DNA of 64,000 nucleotides from Triplophysa rosa (lineage: Eukaryota; Chordata; Actinopteri; Cypriniformes; Nemacheilidae): the NCBI RefSeq assembly GCF_024868665.1, contig NC_079908.1:4604131-4668130 (forward strand), written 5' to 3'. The notes under the pieces were generated by a model. It ran no database searches. It saw only the letters and a program-made list of their open reading frames with translations, and had not been told where the DNA came from. The translations under genes and the position numbers were made by a program. Shown piece by piece: positions 54,168 to 64,000 of the stretch (its first letter is position 1; every line of letters starts with the position of its first letter).

Positions 54168-55204
54168 TCAGACGTGAGTCTGGGATGTAGACTCCAGGAC
54201 ACTTGCGCCTGGAGTAACATGGACATCCAGACTGTAAAATCTCACAAATGTGTGCGGAGAGGACCAGCCCGCCGCATCACATACTTGCTGCAAGGGGACA
54301 CCTCTTGCTATGGTCATAGAATATGAAACCCCCCTTGTTGAATGAGCTCTGACTCCTAGAGGTGAAGCTTGACCGTGCGCCTCGTAGGCCAGAGCAATAG
54401 CATCCCTCACCCAATGTGACATAGTCTGCTTGGTGGCCGCTGCCCCACGGTTGTGGCCCCCATAACATATGAAAAGCTGCTCTGATATACGCCACTGGCT
54501 GGTGCGGTGGACATAATTTCGAAGAGCACGTACTGGACACAGTAAGTGTAATCGTTCCTGCTCCGACGACGTGAACGGCGGAGGGCAAAAAGCCTCAAGA
54601 ACAACCGGATGCACGGTGGAGAACGGAACTTTAGGCAGATAACTCGGGTGAGGATGCAGAATAGCTTTGACCATCCCAGGGGCAAAAATTTAACAGGAGG
54701 GCGAGGTTGAGAGTGCCTGCAAATCTCCAATTCTCTTAAGAGAAGTGATTGCCATTAGAAAAACCATCTTAAGGGTCAGAAACCTAACAGGTGCTGACTC
54801 CATAGGTTCGAAAGGGGCGCCAACCAGACCCTCGAGCACTATAGCTAAGTCCCATAAAGGGGCTGTCTGTCTAGAAGGAGGCCTCAGCCGCCTCGCCCCA
54901 CGAATAAAGCGGGCGACTAAAGGGTGTTTTCCCACAGAAACCCCATCAATCAGGGCATGGCAGGCCGAAATGGCAGCCACATAAACCCTGAGAGTACCGG
55001 GGCTTGTTCCTGAGGACAGTTTCTCTTGCAGAAACTCCAACACTGAAACAATCTGGCAGTGAATTGGGTCTGCATGGTGTGCCATGCACCATCTGTCAAA
55101 AACGCTCCATCTCAGGGCGTAGCTCCTTCTAGTGGAGGGAGCCCTAGCACTTAGAATAGTCTCTACTACATCGGGCGGAAGCCCAACACCTCTCAGCTGG
55201 TACC
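54168..55204 (-). pseudogene. DIRS tyrosine recombinase (one internal stop)
   Basis: Inserts the circular DIRS DNA by site-specific recombination. The frame is open from about 55204 (GYQLRGVGLPPDVVETILSA). It passes the SAM-like core-binding domain (ARAPSTRRSYALRWSVFDRW, then FLQEKLSSGTSPGTLRVYVA) and reaches the first catalytic Arg in ITSLKRIGDLQALS. An in-frame TAA follows SPSC at 54690-54692. The same frame continues IFAPGMVKAILHPHPSYLPK, then PVRALRNYV, the catalytic HxxR (GVRAHSTRGV) and the Tyr nucleophile in TFVRFYSLDV. All key residues are present; only the single stop breaks it. First ATG in frame is at 55085; the true start probably overlaps the end of the RT frame or uses it. Confidence 0.88.
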
Positions 55205-55557
55205 CTTCAGGGGCCAGACATGGAGATTCCAGAGCTCGGGACGGGGATGAAGTATTGTCCCGTGCCCTTGATCGCCCATGGCGAGTTGTCGAGGAGGGAT
55301 ACTAGGTCCGAGAACCAGACTCTGGTTGGCCAACGGTGAGCCACCAATAGGAGGCGAGACCCCTGTTGACGGACCTTCGCCAGGACTCCCGGGAGCAGAG
55401 CTATCGGAGGATATGTGTAAAGACGCAGTCTGGACCACGCATGGGCCATCGCGTCCAGACCTAGAGGAGCTGGTTGAGTCAGAGAGAAGTAGAGGGGACA
55501 TTGCGCTGTCTCCTGCGTAGCAAAGAGCTTCGTAAAATCTTCCCCAGATTTGTCTGA

Positions 55558-57108
55558 CTATCTCGGGGTGGAGTTTCCATTCCCCGTTCTCACAGCTTGT
55601 CTTGACAGCAAATCTGCTCCCACATTCATATGCCCCGGGATGTGAATCGCTCTGAGGGACAGGAATTTGCCCTCTGCCCAAGGCAGGATCTGCTGGGCCA
55701 ATTTGTTCAGGTGGCGCGACCGCAGACCGCCCTGGTGATTTATGTACGAGACTACTGAAGTTTTGTCCACCCGCACTAGGACATGGTAGCCTCGTAACTC
55801 CCGGAGGAAGTATTTCAGGGCCCGTAATACAGCCATCATCTCGAGGCAATTCATGTGCCAATCGAGAAGCTGACCTCTCCAGACCCCCTGGGCTGGACGG
55901 CCATTTAAGACCGCGACCCAGCTCATGAGGGTAGCATCTGTCGTTAACATCTCGCGACGACAACACGGACCGAGAGTGGGACCTAAAGTCAGAATCCGAG
56001 GTCTGAACCACATAGAAAGGGTGCGAAGCCCCTGGCGCGTCACCCTTATCTGCCTCTGGGGGTTGGCCCTTGGATGAAACCCCCTGGCTTTGAGCCACAA
56101 CTGAAACAGTCTCATATGCAGGAGGCCCAGATGAATCACTGTGGAAGCCGCCGCCATGAGACCTAGAATTCTTTGAAAGTGATGAATAGTGACTTTCTGG
56201 CCGAGCCTGATGCTCCCCAGGGTGCTCAGGATGGATTCGACGCGTGCTGGAGACAGTTGTGCCTGCATCGCAGTCGAGTCCCATATTATCCCTAAATACG
56301 TTGTATTTTGCGTAGGGGAGAGAACGCTCTTTGTTGCGTTGAGTCTTAACCCGAGAGCTTTGAGATGAGCTAGGACGACATCCTGATGTCGAAGCACTAG
56401 CTCTCGAGACTGAGCTAAAACCAGCCAGTCGTCTATGTAATTCAAAATGCGGATGCCCTGGAGTCGCAGAGGAGCCAGAGCTGCATCCATGCATTTCGTG
56501 TATGTGCGGGGTGACAAGGCAAGGCCGAATGGAAGAACCCGATACTGGTAGGCTTCGCCCCCGAAAGCGAACCTCAGGAATTTCCTGTGTTGTGGCAAGA
56601 TCTCTATTTGAAAGTATGCATCTTTGAGATCGGAAGTTATGAACCAGTCGTTTGACTGAATTTGAGATACAATCATCTTGATTGTCAACATTTTGAATTT
56701 GTGTGTCTTCAGGTAGCGGTTTAATCCGCGAAGATCTAGAATCGGATGCAACCCCCCATCCCTCTTGGGAACTAGAAAATACCGGCTGTAATAGCCTGTC
56801 TCTCTGTCGGGTAGGAGAACACGTTCTATGGCTCCTTTGTCCAGCAGAGCTTGTAATTCTTGTGCCAAAAGATGCACTCGCTCCGGTTGCACGGAAGTTG
56901 AAACTACGCCGTTGAAACGCGGAGGGTGATATGCAAATTGAATCCTGTAGCCCTTGGCTACAGTCCTTTCTACCCATGGAGAGATACCTGGCAGTAGTTT
57001 CCACGCTGCCAGCTTCTCTGAAAGGGGTATCAATGTTGACACTTCGACTTGTTGGGGGGGATGCCAAATGCCCGACGTCCTGAGGTCTGGCAGGAGAAGA
57101 CCGAACAT
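55558..57108 (-). CDS. DIRS reverse transcriptase/RNase H
   Basis: 516 open codons. RT: GAIERVLLPDRETGYYSRYF, FLVPKRDGGLHPILDLRGLN, motif A WFITSDLKDAYFQIEI, YRVLPFGLALSPRTYTKCMD and the DIRS-type catalytic box LNYIDDWLVLAQS (YIDD). After the thumb (TTYLGIIWDSTAM) comes RNase H: LTTDATLMSWVAVL (Asp), WHMNCLEMMAVLRAL (Glu), LVRVDKTSVVSYI (Asp) and HMNVGADLLSRQ (Asp). All catalytic acidic residues are intact. The stop is at 55558. The ATG at 57108 may not be the natural start, since gag ends only 12 bp upstream in another frame. A longer overlapping frame (55193-57271) has no RT motifs. No methyltransferase domain was recognised. Confidence 0.9.
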   Translation of the reverse strand: MFGLLLPDLRTSGIWHPPQQVEVSTLIPLSEKLAAWKLLPGISPWVERTVAKGYRIQFAYHPPRFNGVVSTSVQPERVHLLAQELQALLDKGAIERVLLPDRETGYYSRYFLVPKRDGGLHPILDLRGLNRYLKTHKFKMLTIKMIVSQIQSNDWFITSDLKDAYFQIEILPQHRKFLRFAFGGEAYQYRVLPFGLALSPRTYTKCMDAALAPLRLQGIRILNYIDDWLVLAQSRELVLRHQDVVLAHLKALGLRLNATKSVLSPTQNTTYLGIIWDSTAMQAQLSPARVESILSTLGSIRLGQKVTIHHFQRILGLMAAASTVIHLGLLHMRLFQLWLKARGFHPRANPQRQIRVTRQGLRTLSMWFRPRILTLGPTLGPCCRREMLTTDATLMSWVAVLNGRPAQGVWRGQLLDWHMNCLEMMAVLRALKYFLRELRGYHVLVRVDKTSVVSYINHQGGLRSRHLNKLAQQILPWAEGKFLSLRAIHIPGHMNVGADLLSRQAVRTGNGNSTPR

Positions 57109-57119
57109 TTAGCATTCTT

Positions 57120-58195
57120 TTAGAAACCACTAATCCCCGAAACACCGGCGGCGGCGGAGATTGTAAAGCGGCCCTGTGAGGGTGCCGAAGAGGAGCCTCT
57201 AATTTCTCTTGGAATTTGATGCACCCCTCCCCGGGGGGGCACACCCCCACAGTCCCGGGCACACATGTCACAGGATCTCTTCTGCTTGGAAGAGATGAGG
57301 CGCCTCAGGTCCGGCCCTCCCGAGGCAGCCTGAGGGGCGTGGTGGGCCGCTCCCCTGCCTCTGCGAGGGGGGGCGCGATTCGCCACACTCTCCCTGATGG
57401 CCTCGCGCCTCAGGTAGACTGGACCCACCCGAGACTGTGTTACTGGTCGGGACTGGGGAACTGGTCTGGAGCGGGTGGCCGACACTCCGGACGCTTGAGC
57501 ACGGCGGGGGAGATACCTCACGAATGCCTCCTCGTGGCGTCTCGACTCCCGGAATCTGGTGACCACGGTGTTCACCGCGTCACCAAAGAGTCCGGAAGGC
57601 GAGATCGGGGCATCAAGGAGGAACGCTCGGTCTCTGTCCATTATGCCCGTGAGGTTTAACCACAGATGTCTCTCCGTGGTGACCAGTGCAGCCATAGAAT
57701 GGCCGATGGCATGGGCCGTCTGCTTGGTAGCACAGAGAGACAAATATGTGGCCCGGCGTAGCTCTGAAAACGCCGTCTCATCAATCACCCTGCCAGTGCT
57801 CACGTCATCAAGCAGGTCAGCCTGGTATGCCTGCAGAACCGCCATGGTGTGCAGTGCAGCACCAGCCTGACCCGCTGCCTGAAAAGCCTTCCCCACCAGC
57901 GCAGGTGTAACTCTGCAAGGCTTGGTGGGGAGAGAAGGCTTTTTCAGGGACGACGATGTCCCAGGGGAGAGATAGCACGCCAGCGTCTCTTCCACACAGG
58001 GCACCGTCGTATACCCCCGTGGTTTCGTGCCAACGATAGTCGAATAAATCGACGTCGATGGCACGAACACACGGGAGGAGTGAGGCTTCTGCCACGAGCG
58101 AGATAACTCGCTGTGTAGATCCTCAAAGAAAGGGAGAGCCCGATGTTGTGGCCCCTCCCCCCGGCCACCCGACAGATATCTGTCGTCAAGTTTTG
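57120..58195 (-). CDS. DIRS Gag, C-terminal part
   Basis: 316 codons from the ATG at 58070, with the frame open further upstream. It reads EETLACYLSPGTSSSLKKPS, then TPALVGKAFQAAGQAGAALH, TMAVLQAYQADLLDDV, SELRRATYLSLCATKQTAHA and DRDRAFLLDAPISPSGLFGD, the capsid-like helical region of fish DIRS Gag. An R/P-rich tail (SRPVPQSRPVTQSR) ends in CDMCARDC, which may be a small metal-binding knuckle. The stop at 57120 lies 12 bp before the first ATG of the RT frame. The N-terminal part is in other frames (see 58224-58695). Confidence 0.75.
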
Positions 58196-58223
58196 ATCCC
58201 TTAGGGGCCTTTTGTTCCTGCGG

Positions 58224-58695
58224 TCAGTCGAGCTTGAGGCGGTCGACTGCCTTGATTACAGCCCCGAGTAGATCCTCAATCGCTTTCACATCGCGAGAGG
58301 ACCGCCCCGAGGCGGTACTTTCTAACCCCGCAGAAACAAGGGAAGCCTCGTCCTCAGCCGGCTCAGAAGAAGTGCCTTCAGCGCGCTTCAAAAGCGGACG
58401 CGAGGACATCGCGGTTCGGCGAATGCACGGGAGAAACGGACGGATCCGTCTCCCGTGCCTCAGCAAGCTCAAACCGCGAACCCCAGGACGAGGAAGAGGT
58501 GGCTCGGTCTCGCTTAAAAAAGGCGAGCCGAGCACGCAGAACCCGGAAGTCAAAGACATCACAAAGTTCGCACTCTCCCTCAAGTCCCTGGGCGGCATGA
58601 TCAGCCCCCAAGCATTCAAAACAAAACTCATGCTTGTTGGCATCAGAGAGGATCCGCTCACAGGGAGGGACACATCTCCAATCCGAGTCAGCCAT
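58224..58695 (-). pseudogene. DIRS Gag, N-terminal part (frame broken)
   Basis: Starts at ATG 58695 in a good context (ACCATGG): MADSDWRCVPPCERILSDAN, KHEFCFECLGADHAAQGLEG and ECELCDVFDFRVL, a cysteine-rich N-terminus usual for fish DIRS Gag. The frame stops at 58378 after NRDVLASAFEAR. Gag-like sequence goes on in a second frame (AEDEASLVSAGLESTASGRS, DVKAIEDLLGAVIKAVDRLK) to a stop at 58224. At least one indel near 58400 therefore breaks Gag, and the link to the 58195 frame crosses another stop. Confidence 0.75.
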
Positions 58696-58868
58696 GGTAA
58701 GATCTTTCCTTTTATTTAACACTAGGCTAAGTGACTAAAAAGTGCTTAGACACTAGCGAAAAATACACTTTACTTTATTTACTTTGCAGCTCTCTGCAAT
58801 CAAAGATAAGAGGGAGACTTCTCCCTCACAACACAGACGCGCACACAAAGCGGTCCTTGAAGACAAAA

Positions 58869-59043
58869 GAACCTGAAGACGCGTCCGCTTTCACGCGTAT
58901 TTATAACCTGCAGGTGCTGGTGTAATCAGCCACGTCACCTGCCGAGGTTATTTAAAGCCAAAAAATTTTGCCGTGTTTGACACACGTGCTTCACAACCGG
59001 TCGAACAAAGACTGTTCTCCCATAGCGTTCAAAATGCAGCATC
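58869..59043 (-). repeat. DIRS inverted terminal repeat, 5' side
   Basis: Inverted counterpart of 53753-53926. A TATA box (TATAAATA on the minus strand, 58898-58905) lies about 200 bp upstream of the gag start and is the likely promoter core. Confidence 0.9.
58898..58905 (-). promoter_or_regulatory. TATA box of the DIRS 5' repeat
   Basis: TATAAATA on the minus strand inside the 5' terminal repeat, about 200 bp upstream of the gag ATG at 58695. The call is by sequence and position only. Confidence 0.55.
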
Positions 59044-60304
59044 GAGTGTAGCTTTTGAAAGGGAACTTAGAAATTCAAAATTTCAACCCTGAGTGTTATT
59101 GGAGGTTATCACAAGACTTTTGAACTTTTGTGACTTAAAAGAAAAAAACTCATTTTTATGTTGAAAATCAAGGTCAAAGAAGTTACCATATATGGTTCCT
59201 CGCCGGTCTATGGTAATTTTTCCCCCCAAAACCTTTATATATTTAAAAATATAAGACACATATATAAAATATAAATAAATGAATAAAACATATATAAACT
59301 TCATTGAATATTTATTTCATTTTTCGTTTACTTAGGAACATTTTGTCTTTTATTTAGGAACATTTAGGAACACAAACACACCCTCAAAACAGTGACAGTG
59401 AAGTGCAGATTCAGATTATTGAAAACAAAGAATATTGACATATAAATTTGTGTATAATAAGAAGTGAAAAATAGCACTAAGTACTGCTGGTGCCACTTAT
59501 TTTAGCAGTAATAAGGCTCACAGTAAAAATAAACACAAATATATGCCATTTAGGTATAATACAAACTGTAATAAGTTTAAGTTTCCCAATGGATCCCTGT
59601 ATAATGTTTTACAAACCTGTGGCAACATTCAATGCATTAATAAATACGATTGCCCCATGTTAATGCATATTCGTAAAAGTAAGACTTACTATACTTATCG
59701 GGCGTATGTCTAAATATGGACACTTTGTCATTTACCTGAAACGGGCGTATGATCAAATATGATCACACCATTTTTCAGCAACAATGTTCACTAATTTCTA
59801 GAAATCCTACGCAAATAACATCTATCTAAACATTAAACACAACTATTCAACCATATAACGTGTGAGTTTCATTAACTTATCATTGTTCATATCGATGATA
59901 TTTACGTATTTGTAGGAGTAGATAGGAGCGCAGATCCGTGTTTCACAAATTCCGGAATTACGCTGAAGTTTGAAACGCCACCGGCAACTCCTGATTGGTC
60001 ACATGCCCTGATGTCACTATTTGTGACGTAGACTGATCTCTATTGATTGACTGGGAGACATCCATGTGCTTACACAAGCTCACAGAGAGGCATGGAAACG
60101 CCATTGTGATTGGTCGATTAAGTTACCAAATATGGTAACTTGCCCGATAAAGGGTTAAAACATAGCTAACAGTATTGCCCTAAAGAGCATCAGATTCTTT
60201 TCACACAAGACTACACAATAAATTGTCTCTCAGTCAACTGTGGGTGGGAAAATACTGACAGAATATTTAGATGAATTGTTCCTGCAGAAAAAATAAAACA
60301 ATGC

Positions 60305-60594
60305 TGTGGCAAGGGGGGCGTGGTTCAGCGAGGACTGCAGCGGGAGAGAGAGTTGGGAGACAAGTGGTAAGTGAGTGGGGTGAGTGCAAATGACGAACAC
60401 CTGTGTCCTGTTCCAGTAACTGGCGTGGGGAGGCTTAAAAACCAGCAAGGCAGCAGAGCGGGGGAGAGAGAGACGAACGCTATTACTGGGTTCTGAGGAG
60501 GACGTCAGAAAGAGAGAGGAATACGGACTAAGGAAAGTTCTGCCGTTATTGAGACTGTGTGTGATTACTTTATGTTTGAAAGCGCGTTGTTACA
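60305..60594 (+). repeat. LTR (solo or isolated)
   Basis: TGTGGCAAGGGGGGCGTGGT to GCGTTGTTACA, 290 bp with TG/CA ends. It matches, inverted and diverged, solo LTR 3 at 24923-25308. GGCTTAAAAACC near 60432 may be its TATA region. Flanks do not form a duplication (AATGC and TAAAC). Confidence 0.65.
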
Positions 60595-60683
60595 TAAACC
60601 TAATAATATTTGGTTACCAACACTTTTATTTAGATCTGGAGATTTGTTAGAGTTGGTCACTAAATTGTATATTGCAGTAAGTG
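60588..60683 (+). repeat. 96-bp direct repeat, copy 1
   Basis: TGTTACATAAACCTAATAAT through ATATTGCAGTAAGTG, identical by eye to 63621-63716. It begins within the last bases of the LTR at 60305-60594. Confidence 0.9.
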
Positions 60684-61126
60684 TATATTGTATATTGTAA
60701 TTCTCAGCCGTCAGATACCATTTCCCCTGTGCTAATGGTGGATTTTAGAACTACAAGGGAATCAGTTCCAAAGCCTGGAACTTCAACCTTAAATATTTTG
60801 TTGAGTAATTGAGCTACAACCAAAAAGCGTTACGTTATACCCTCTCCCCTAAGTAACAACCGATTGTAATATTAGGTAATGCAAACTACAAATCGCCAAA
60901 CACATTTACGTGGTTACGTGGAACTGATTGTCTGACAATGATATTGTCAGATAATGTTCCCCTGGACTAACCAATAACTGTCTGTCTGTCTGTCAGTCTA
61001 TAAAAAAAAATCTTGTTGTTCATTCTCTCCTTTGCTTACTCCAGCTTTAATCCCCCTAGTAGCATGGCCTTGAAAACTAACAGGACTGTTTAGCGTGTTG
61101 ACTACATGTTCATATGCTCTCCTACT
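60684..61126. other. No gene seen
   Basis: Short AT-rich stretch without domain or TIR. Confidence 0.5.
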
Positions 61127-61187
61127 TGTAAGTCACTTTGGATAAAAGCATCTGCCAAATGAATAAATGTAAATTCAAATGTAATGT
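61127..61187 (+). repeat. SINE/LINE 3' tail fragment
   Basis: TGTAAGTCACTTTGGATAAA, AGCATCTGCCAAATGAATAA, ATGTAAA: the widespread fish SINE/LINE tail. A minus-strand copy is at 48356-48412 and a shorter one at 33628-33662. Confidence 0.75.
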
Positions 61188-61955
61188 CAATGTGACGAGC
61201 CAAAAACATCACCAGACCTTCACTTCAGGTGTTTTCATAGGTTGTGGTTAAAACATTATTATCTGCAAATATTTCAAGTGCATCACTTTTAAATGAATCA
61301 CTGTTACTGTATTATTATAATTTGACTTATTTTTTATTAAAAAAGTGTCTGCAACTTTTGTAATGTGATGGGTACACACGAGAGCTGAGAGATCGACACA
61401 GGGTGAAAGAAAAGAGCAATGATGAATAACATCAGCATATGGGATTTGTTTAGCATTTAGCTTCAACAGAATCAATTTTATCAGGCTATTGTAAACATGA
61501 GTGTTGAAATAGAGGAGTGAGTGATCATACATTAATATAAAAAGTAATGCTTAACATAATGTTAAGTAAACTTGATACAGCACAGGCCAGACAGTAAAGC
61601 TGTTGCTAGTACTGCTAACTAGCCTACTTTCCCAACAATCTGCAGCATTTACAGAACATAAAAATTAAGATCATTTTGTCTGCTTTTTCAAATTCACAGG
61701 GTTATAAATTATTGAATTATATGAATTATAATGTAGGATGCCATTTCCTTTTCTTTGGTGCCTCTAAGTGGTACTAGGCAGTATTGCAAAATATTCACAA
61801 ATATAAAAAGGTTATATTTCTCACACATTTTTTTCAGAAATGGTTTTGTGTCAATACAATGGAAATCAACGATTACAACATGTATTTAATATATTTCATA
61901 ATTCTTCTGCTTCCTCTAATATGTAATACTGTAATCTCTCTAATATGTATTTTAT

Positions 61956-62022
61956 GTTAAGCTGCTTTGCAACAATGCAAAATTCTTAAAAGTGCAATAG
62001 AAATAAATGTGAACTGAAGTAA
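61956..62022 (+). repeat. L2-type LINE/SINE 3' tail fragment
   Basis: TTAAGCTGCTTTGCAACAAT, then TTAAAAGTGCAATAGAAATA and a degenerate GAACTGAAGTAAATT tail. Fourth copy of the L2 tail in the window. Confidence 0.75.
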
Positions 62023-63620
62023 ATTGGTAGGTCAATATTGGATATTTGGATATCCTTTCCTGATAAGCACTACAACACTGCCATTCTGGACATTAAGCTG
62101 ATAGAAGTTGAATGTAGAGTCACGCTGAGAGTCACCTGTCACCAAATCAGGTTTTCTATTTAATGGCTTAAATTGATTTTAAGGTGTAGAATCAACATTG
62201 AACCTTTGAATATTGGGATAAATAAACAAAACATGTCAGTCAAAAGCTGTAATATTGTTTATTAAATATTGCATAATGAGGAAATCACAGCAGTAAATAG
62301 TGTTTAAATTCACTGTAATTGTAACGGCACTGCAAATGAACAAAAACAAACAAACAAAATGCAAAACTGATTTCTGCATACAGATCATAAAATAATAATT
62401 ATACATTACGCTTCTGAGGTGTCATGTCACACTCTTGAATAACTCTGGTGATTGTGGTAAAGAACTTGGTAATTGTCTCCTGTCACACATTTATGTAAAC
62501 ATGTGTTTACTTCTAGGCAACAAATAACAATAAATCAAAATACAACCAGGCACAGTTCTATGAAGCCATGAAACCTGAAAAAGGCATTTATATCCCAACA
62601 CAGTGTAAGAATCACTCATTCAGTCATGAGATTGCCTGTGTTAAGCAAATCTCTGTGCTTTCCCAATATTCTTCATATAATATAAACTGTAATATTTATA
62701 GAGATTGCTGTAACTTCAGTCACTTTCATTCATTTATACTTTACATATTTACAACTCTGATAGAATAGGAAATCTTTGAATTCCAACTTTGTTCATGTTA
62801 CAGGTTTCTCAGGACACTACATTCATGTATGCTACGCTATACGCTGTAACAGTTCTAGGGGCCAAAACGCATATTTTCAAGTTTATATTCAATAGAGATC
62901 ATAACTATTTCTTGATTACTTCTTAACAAAAGTTTGAGCAACAACCACTGATTTAAAAAAGGACAAAAATATACTCTAGATGCTTTTAATGATGCGTTTC
63001 TGCCCTTATGAGATTTTCCAATGTCTCTTTTAGAAATGGACGGAAGTCTTATGCAAATGTGAAATACACGTTTAGCTGAGGGCAGATAACCCTCATCCGC
63101 TCTAGCAGCACAATCTCTGGCTTTACATGGAATGGACCGTATAAAACTATAGGGGATATTAAAAAAAACATAAATGTAATTTTCAGGATAGACTAAGAGT
63201 CTTCTTAAATGGAAGCAAAAGCAAATCTACAACCAGAGTAGATGTGAACTACACTCGGGTAAGGAAGACAAATCAACGGAATAAAACTCGACGGTCCAGA
63301 TTTAGCATCCTCTACTGTAAATGGCACTTTGAAAATGAGGTACGGCAATCTCATATGGATCGTCCAATCCCAACACACAAACAAATGTCACATGTTGCCA
63401 GCCATAACACTATGTAAATGTCAGCGGGTACCTGGATTAGGATTAGGATACTGTAAAACATCTTATATCATAATACACTCGTCAGAACAACCAAATCAAA
63501 AATGAATGATTGAAACAGAAAAATATACACCACTCGAGCAAATAAATAGTATGTTTTGAGGCAAAGATGCTCTGCTCTGTTCTGTTCTATTGGGTTTAGT
63601 TTTAGCCCTTCATATCACTA
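62023..63620. other. No gene seen
   Basis: AT-rich unique-looking DNA. No coding region, RNA gene or TIR pair recognised. Confidence 0.5.
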
Positions 63621-63716
63621 TGTTACATAAACCTAATAATATTTGGTTACCAACACTTTTATTTAGATCTGGAGATTTGTTAGAGTTGGTCACTAAATTG
63701 TATATTGCAGTAAGTG
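63621..63716 (+). repeat. 96-bp direct repeat, copy 2
   Basis: Second copy of 60588-60683, 3,033 bp downstream, not accompanied by an LTR. Confidence 0.9.
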
Positions 63717-64000
63717 CTGTGAAGATATAAACATGCTGCATCACAACTCTCTGTTGGTTTAAGTCAATCATGTTAATAGCTGTCTAACATCATCCAAGCT
63801 AAAAGGCCAATATCCTCCTTAACATGACTAACACTGACAAAAAGCTTAAATCCTTTCGATATCTACAAATAGCTTTGCTTGCATTGGCAAACACATTGTA
63901 GAATGCAATAATAGTCTCTTCCAATGCTTTGAGAGCATTTCAAGCCCAACACAGAATATACTGTAAATTTAAATCCCACTCTTTAAAAGAGCGTTTCATG

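Larger units (their letters stand above)
53703..59066 (-). mobile_element. DIRS-type tyrosine-recombinase retrotransposon
   Basis: 5,364 bp on the minus strand, with gag, RT/RNase H and tyrosine recombinase in DIRS order. The terminal repeats are inverted (53753-53926 and 58869-59043). An internal complementary region at 53977-54065 is the reverse complement of the left end (58 bp) joined to that of the right end. No target duplication flanks it (…TTGAAGTAC and TTAGAAATTC), as expected for recombinase-mediated insertion. It sits in the piggyBac-like element. Few defects: one frame break in gag and one stop in the recombinase, so it is young. Confidence 0.93.
53676..60154. mobile_element. piggyBac-like TTAA element, split by a DIRS
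   Basis: CCCTTTATAGGGCA at the left and TGCCCGATAAAGGG at the right are inverted, and TTAA flanks both (53672-53675 and 60155-60158), as for piggyBac. Only 27 bp lie left of the DIRS; the remaining 1.09 kb (59067-60154) carries repeated TATGGT/ACCATA and GGGCGTATG motifs but no transposase. It is a non-autonomous element of about 1.1 kb before the DIRS insertion. Confidence 0.75.

Noticed and set aside
55193..57271. 692-codon open frame, longest in the window
   Set aside because: It overlaps the RT/RNase H frame on the same strand and is Ser/Arg-rich without RT, RNase H or recombinase motifs. Its first 50 or so residues may be read as a gag-pol junction, but the rest is a shadow.

Overview
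The window is vertebrate nuclear DNA, most likely from a teleost fish and probably a cyprinid. This rests on the AT-rich unique background, the (CA)n, (TG)n and CACG microsatellites, and the repeat types present: L2-type LINE tails, GATAGTTCACCC-type MITEs, hAT MITEs with 8-bp duplications, DIRS, Ty3/Gypsy and piggyBac-like elements, and a tRNA-derived SINE. The species assignment is inference. I found no host protein-coding exon, rRNA or intact tRNA. The window reads as intergenic or deep intronic DNA filled with transposable elements. The single N bases at 11772 and 17162 fall inside repeats, so assembly error is a live alternative for the complex structures near them.

Layout. 1-10.4 kb: mostly unique DNA with MITEs, two LINE tails, a short minisatellite and a compound microsatellite. 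10.49-29.43 kb: one CR1/L2/Rex-group LINE ('host LINE') broken into seven pieces by later insertions. In order these are a palindromic, internally deleted LTR element; a 1,713-bp tandem duplication; a foldback-like element with 31-bp and 186-bp tandem repeats and a nested hAT; two solo LTRs; an AT-rich repeat; a deleted L2 LINE; a long-TIR element carrying a solo LTR; and a spliced Tc1/IS630-type transposon. Removing the insertions restores a co-linear order of 5' UTR, 2A-like motif, endonuclease, reverse transcriptase, C-terminus and 3' tail.

29.5-49 kb: MITEs, a TIR element holding a SINE, a hAT with a BED-finger exon nested in another MITE, a local tandem duplication with 21-bp minisatellites and a solo LTR, a clean hAT MITE with 8-bp TSD, and a Tc1-type MITE whose terminus resembles that of the 27-kb transposon. 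49.6-53.3 kb: a minus-strand Ty3/Gypsy pol with a probable 3' LTR, truncated in gag. 53.7-60.2 kb: a piggyBac-like TTAA element interrupted by a DIRS retrotransposon. The DIRS has gag, RT/RNase H, tyrosine recombinase, inverted terminal repeats and an internal complementary region that matches its own two ends, and it is nearly intact. 60.2-64 kb: a solo LTR, SINE and LINE tails, and an exact 96-bp direct repeat 3 kb apart.

These genes do not work together as a pathway; each belongs to its own mobile element. The most unusual structures are the palindromic LTR element flanked by one perfect 5-bp TSD, the foldback element with its tandem arrays, and the seven-piece nest that contains both.
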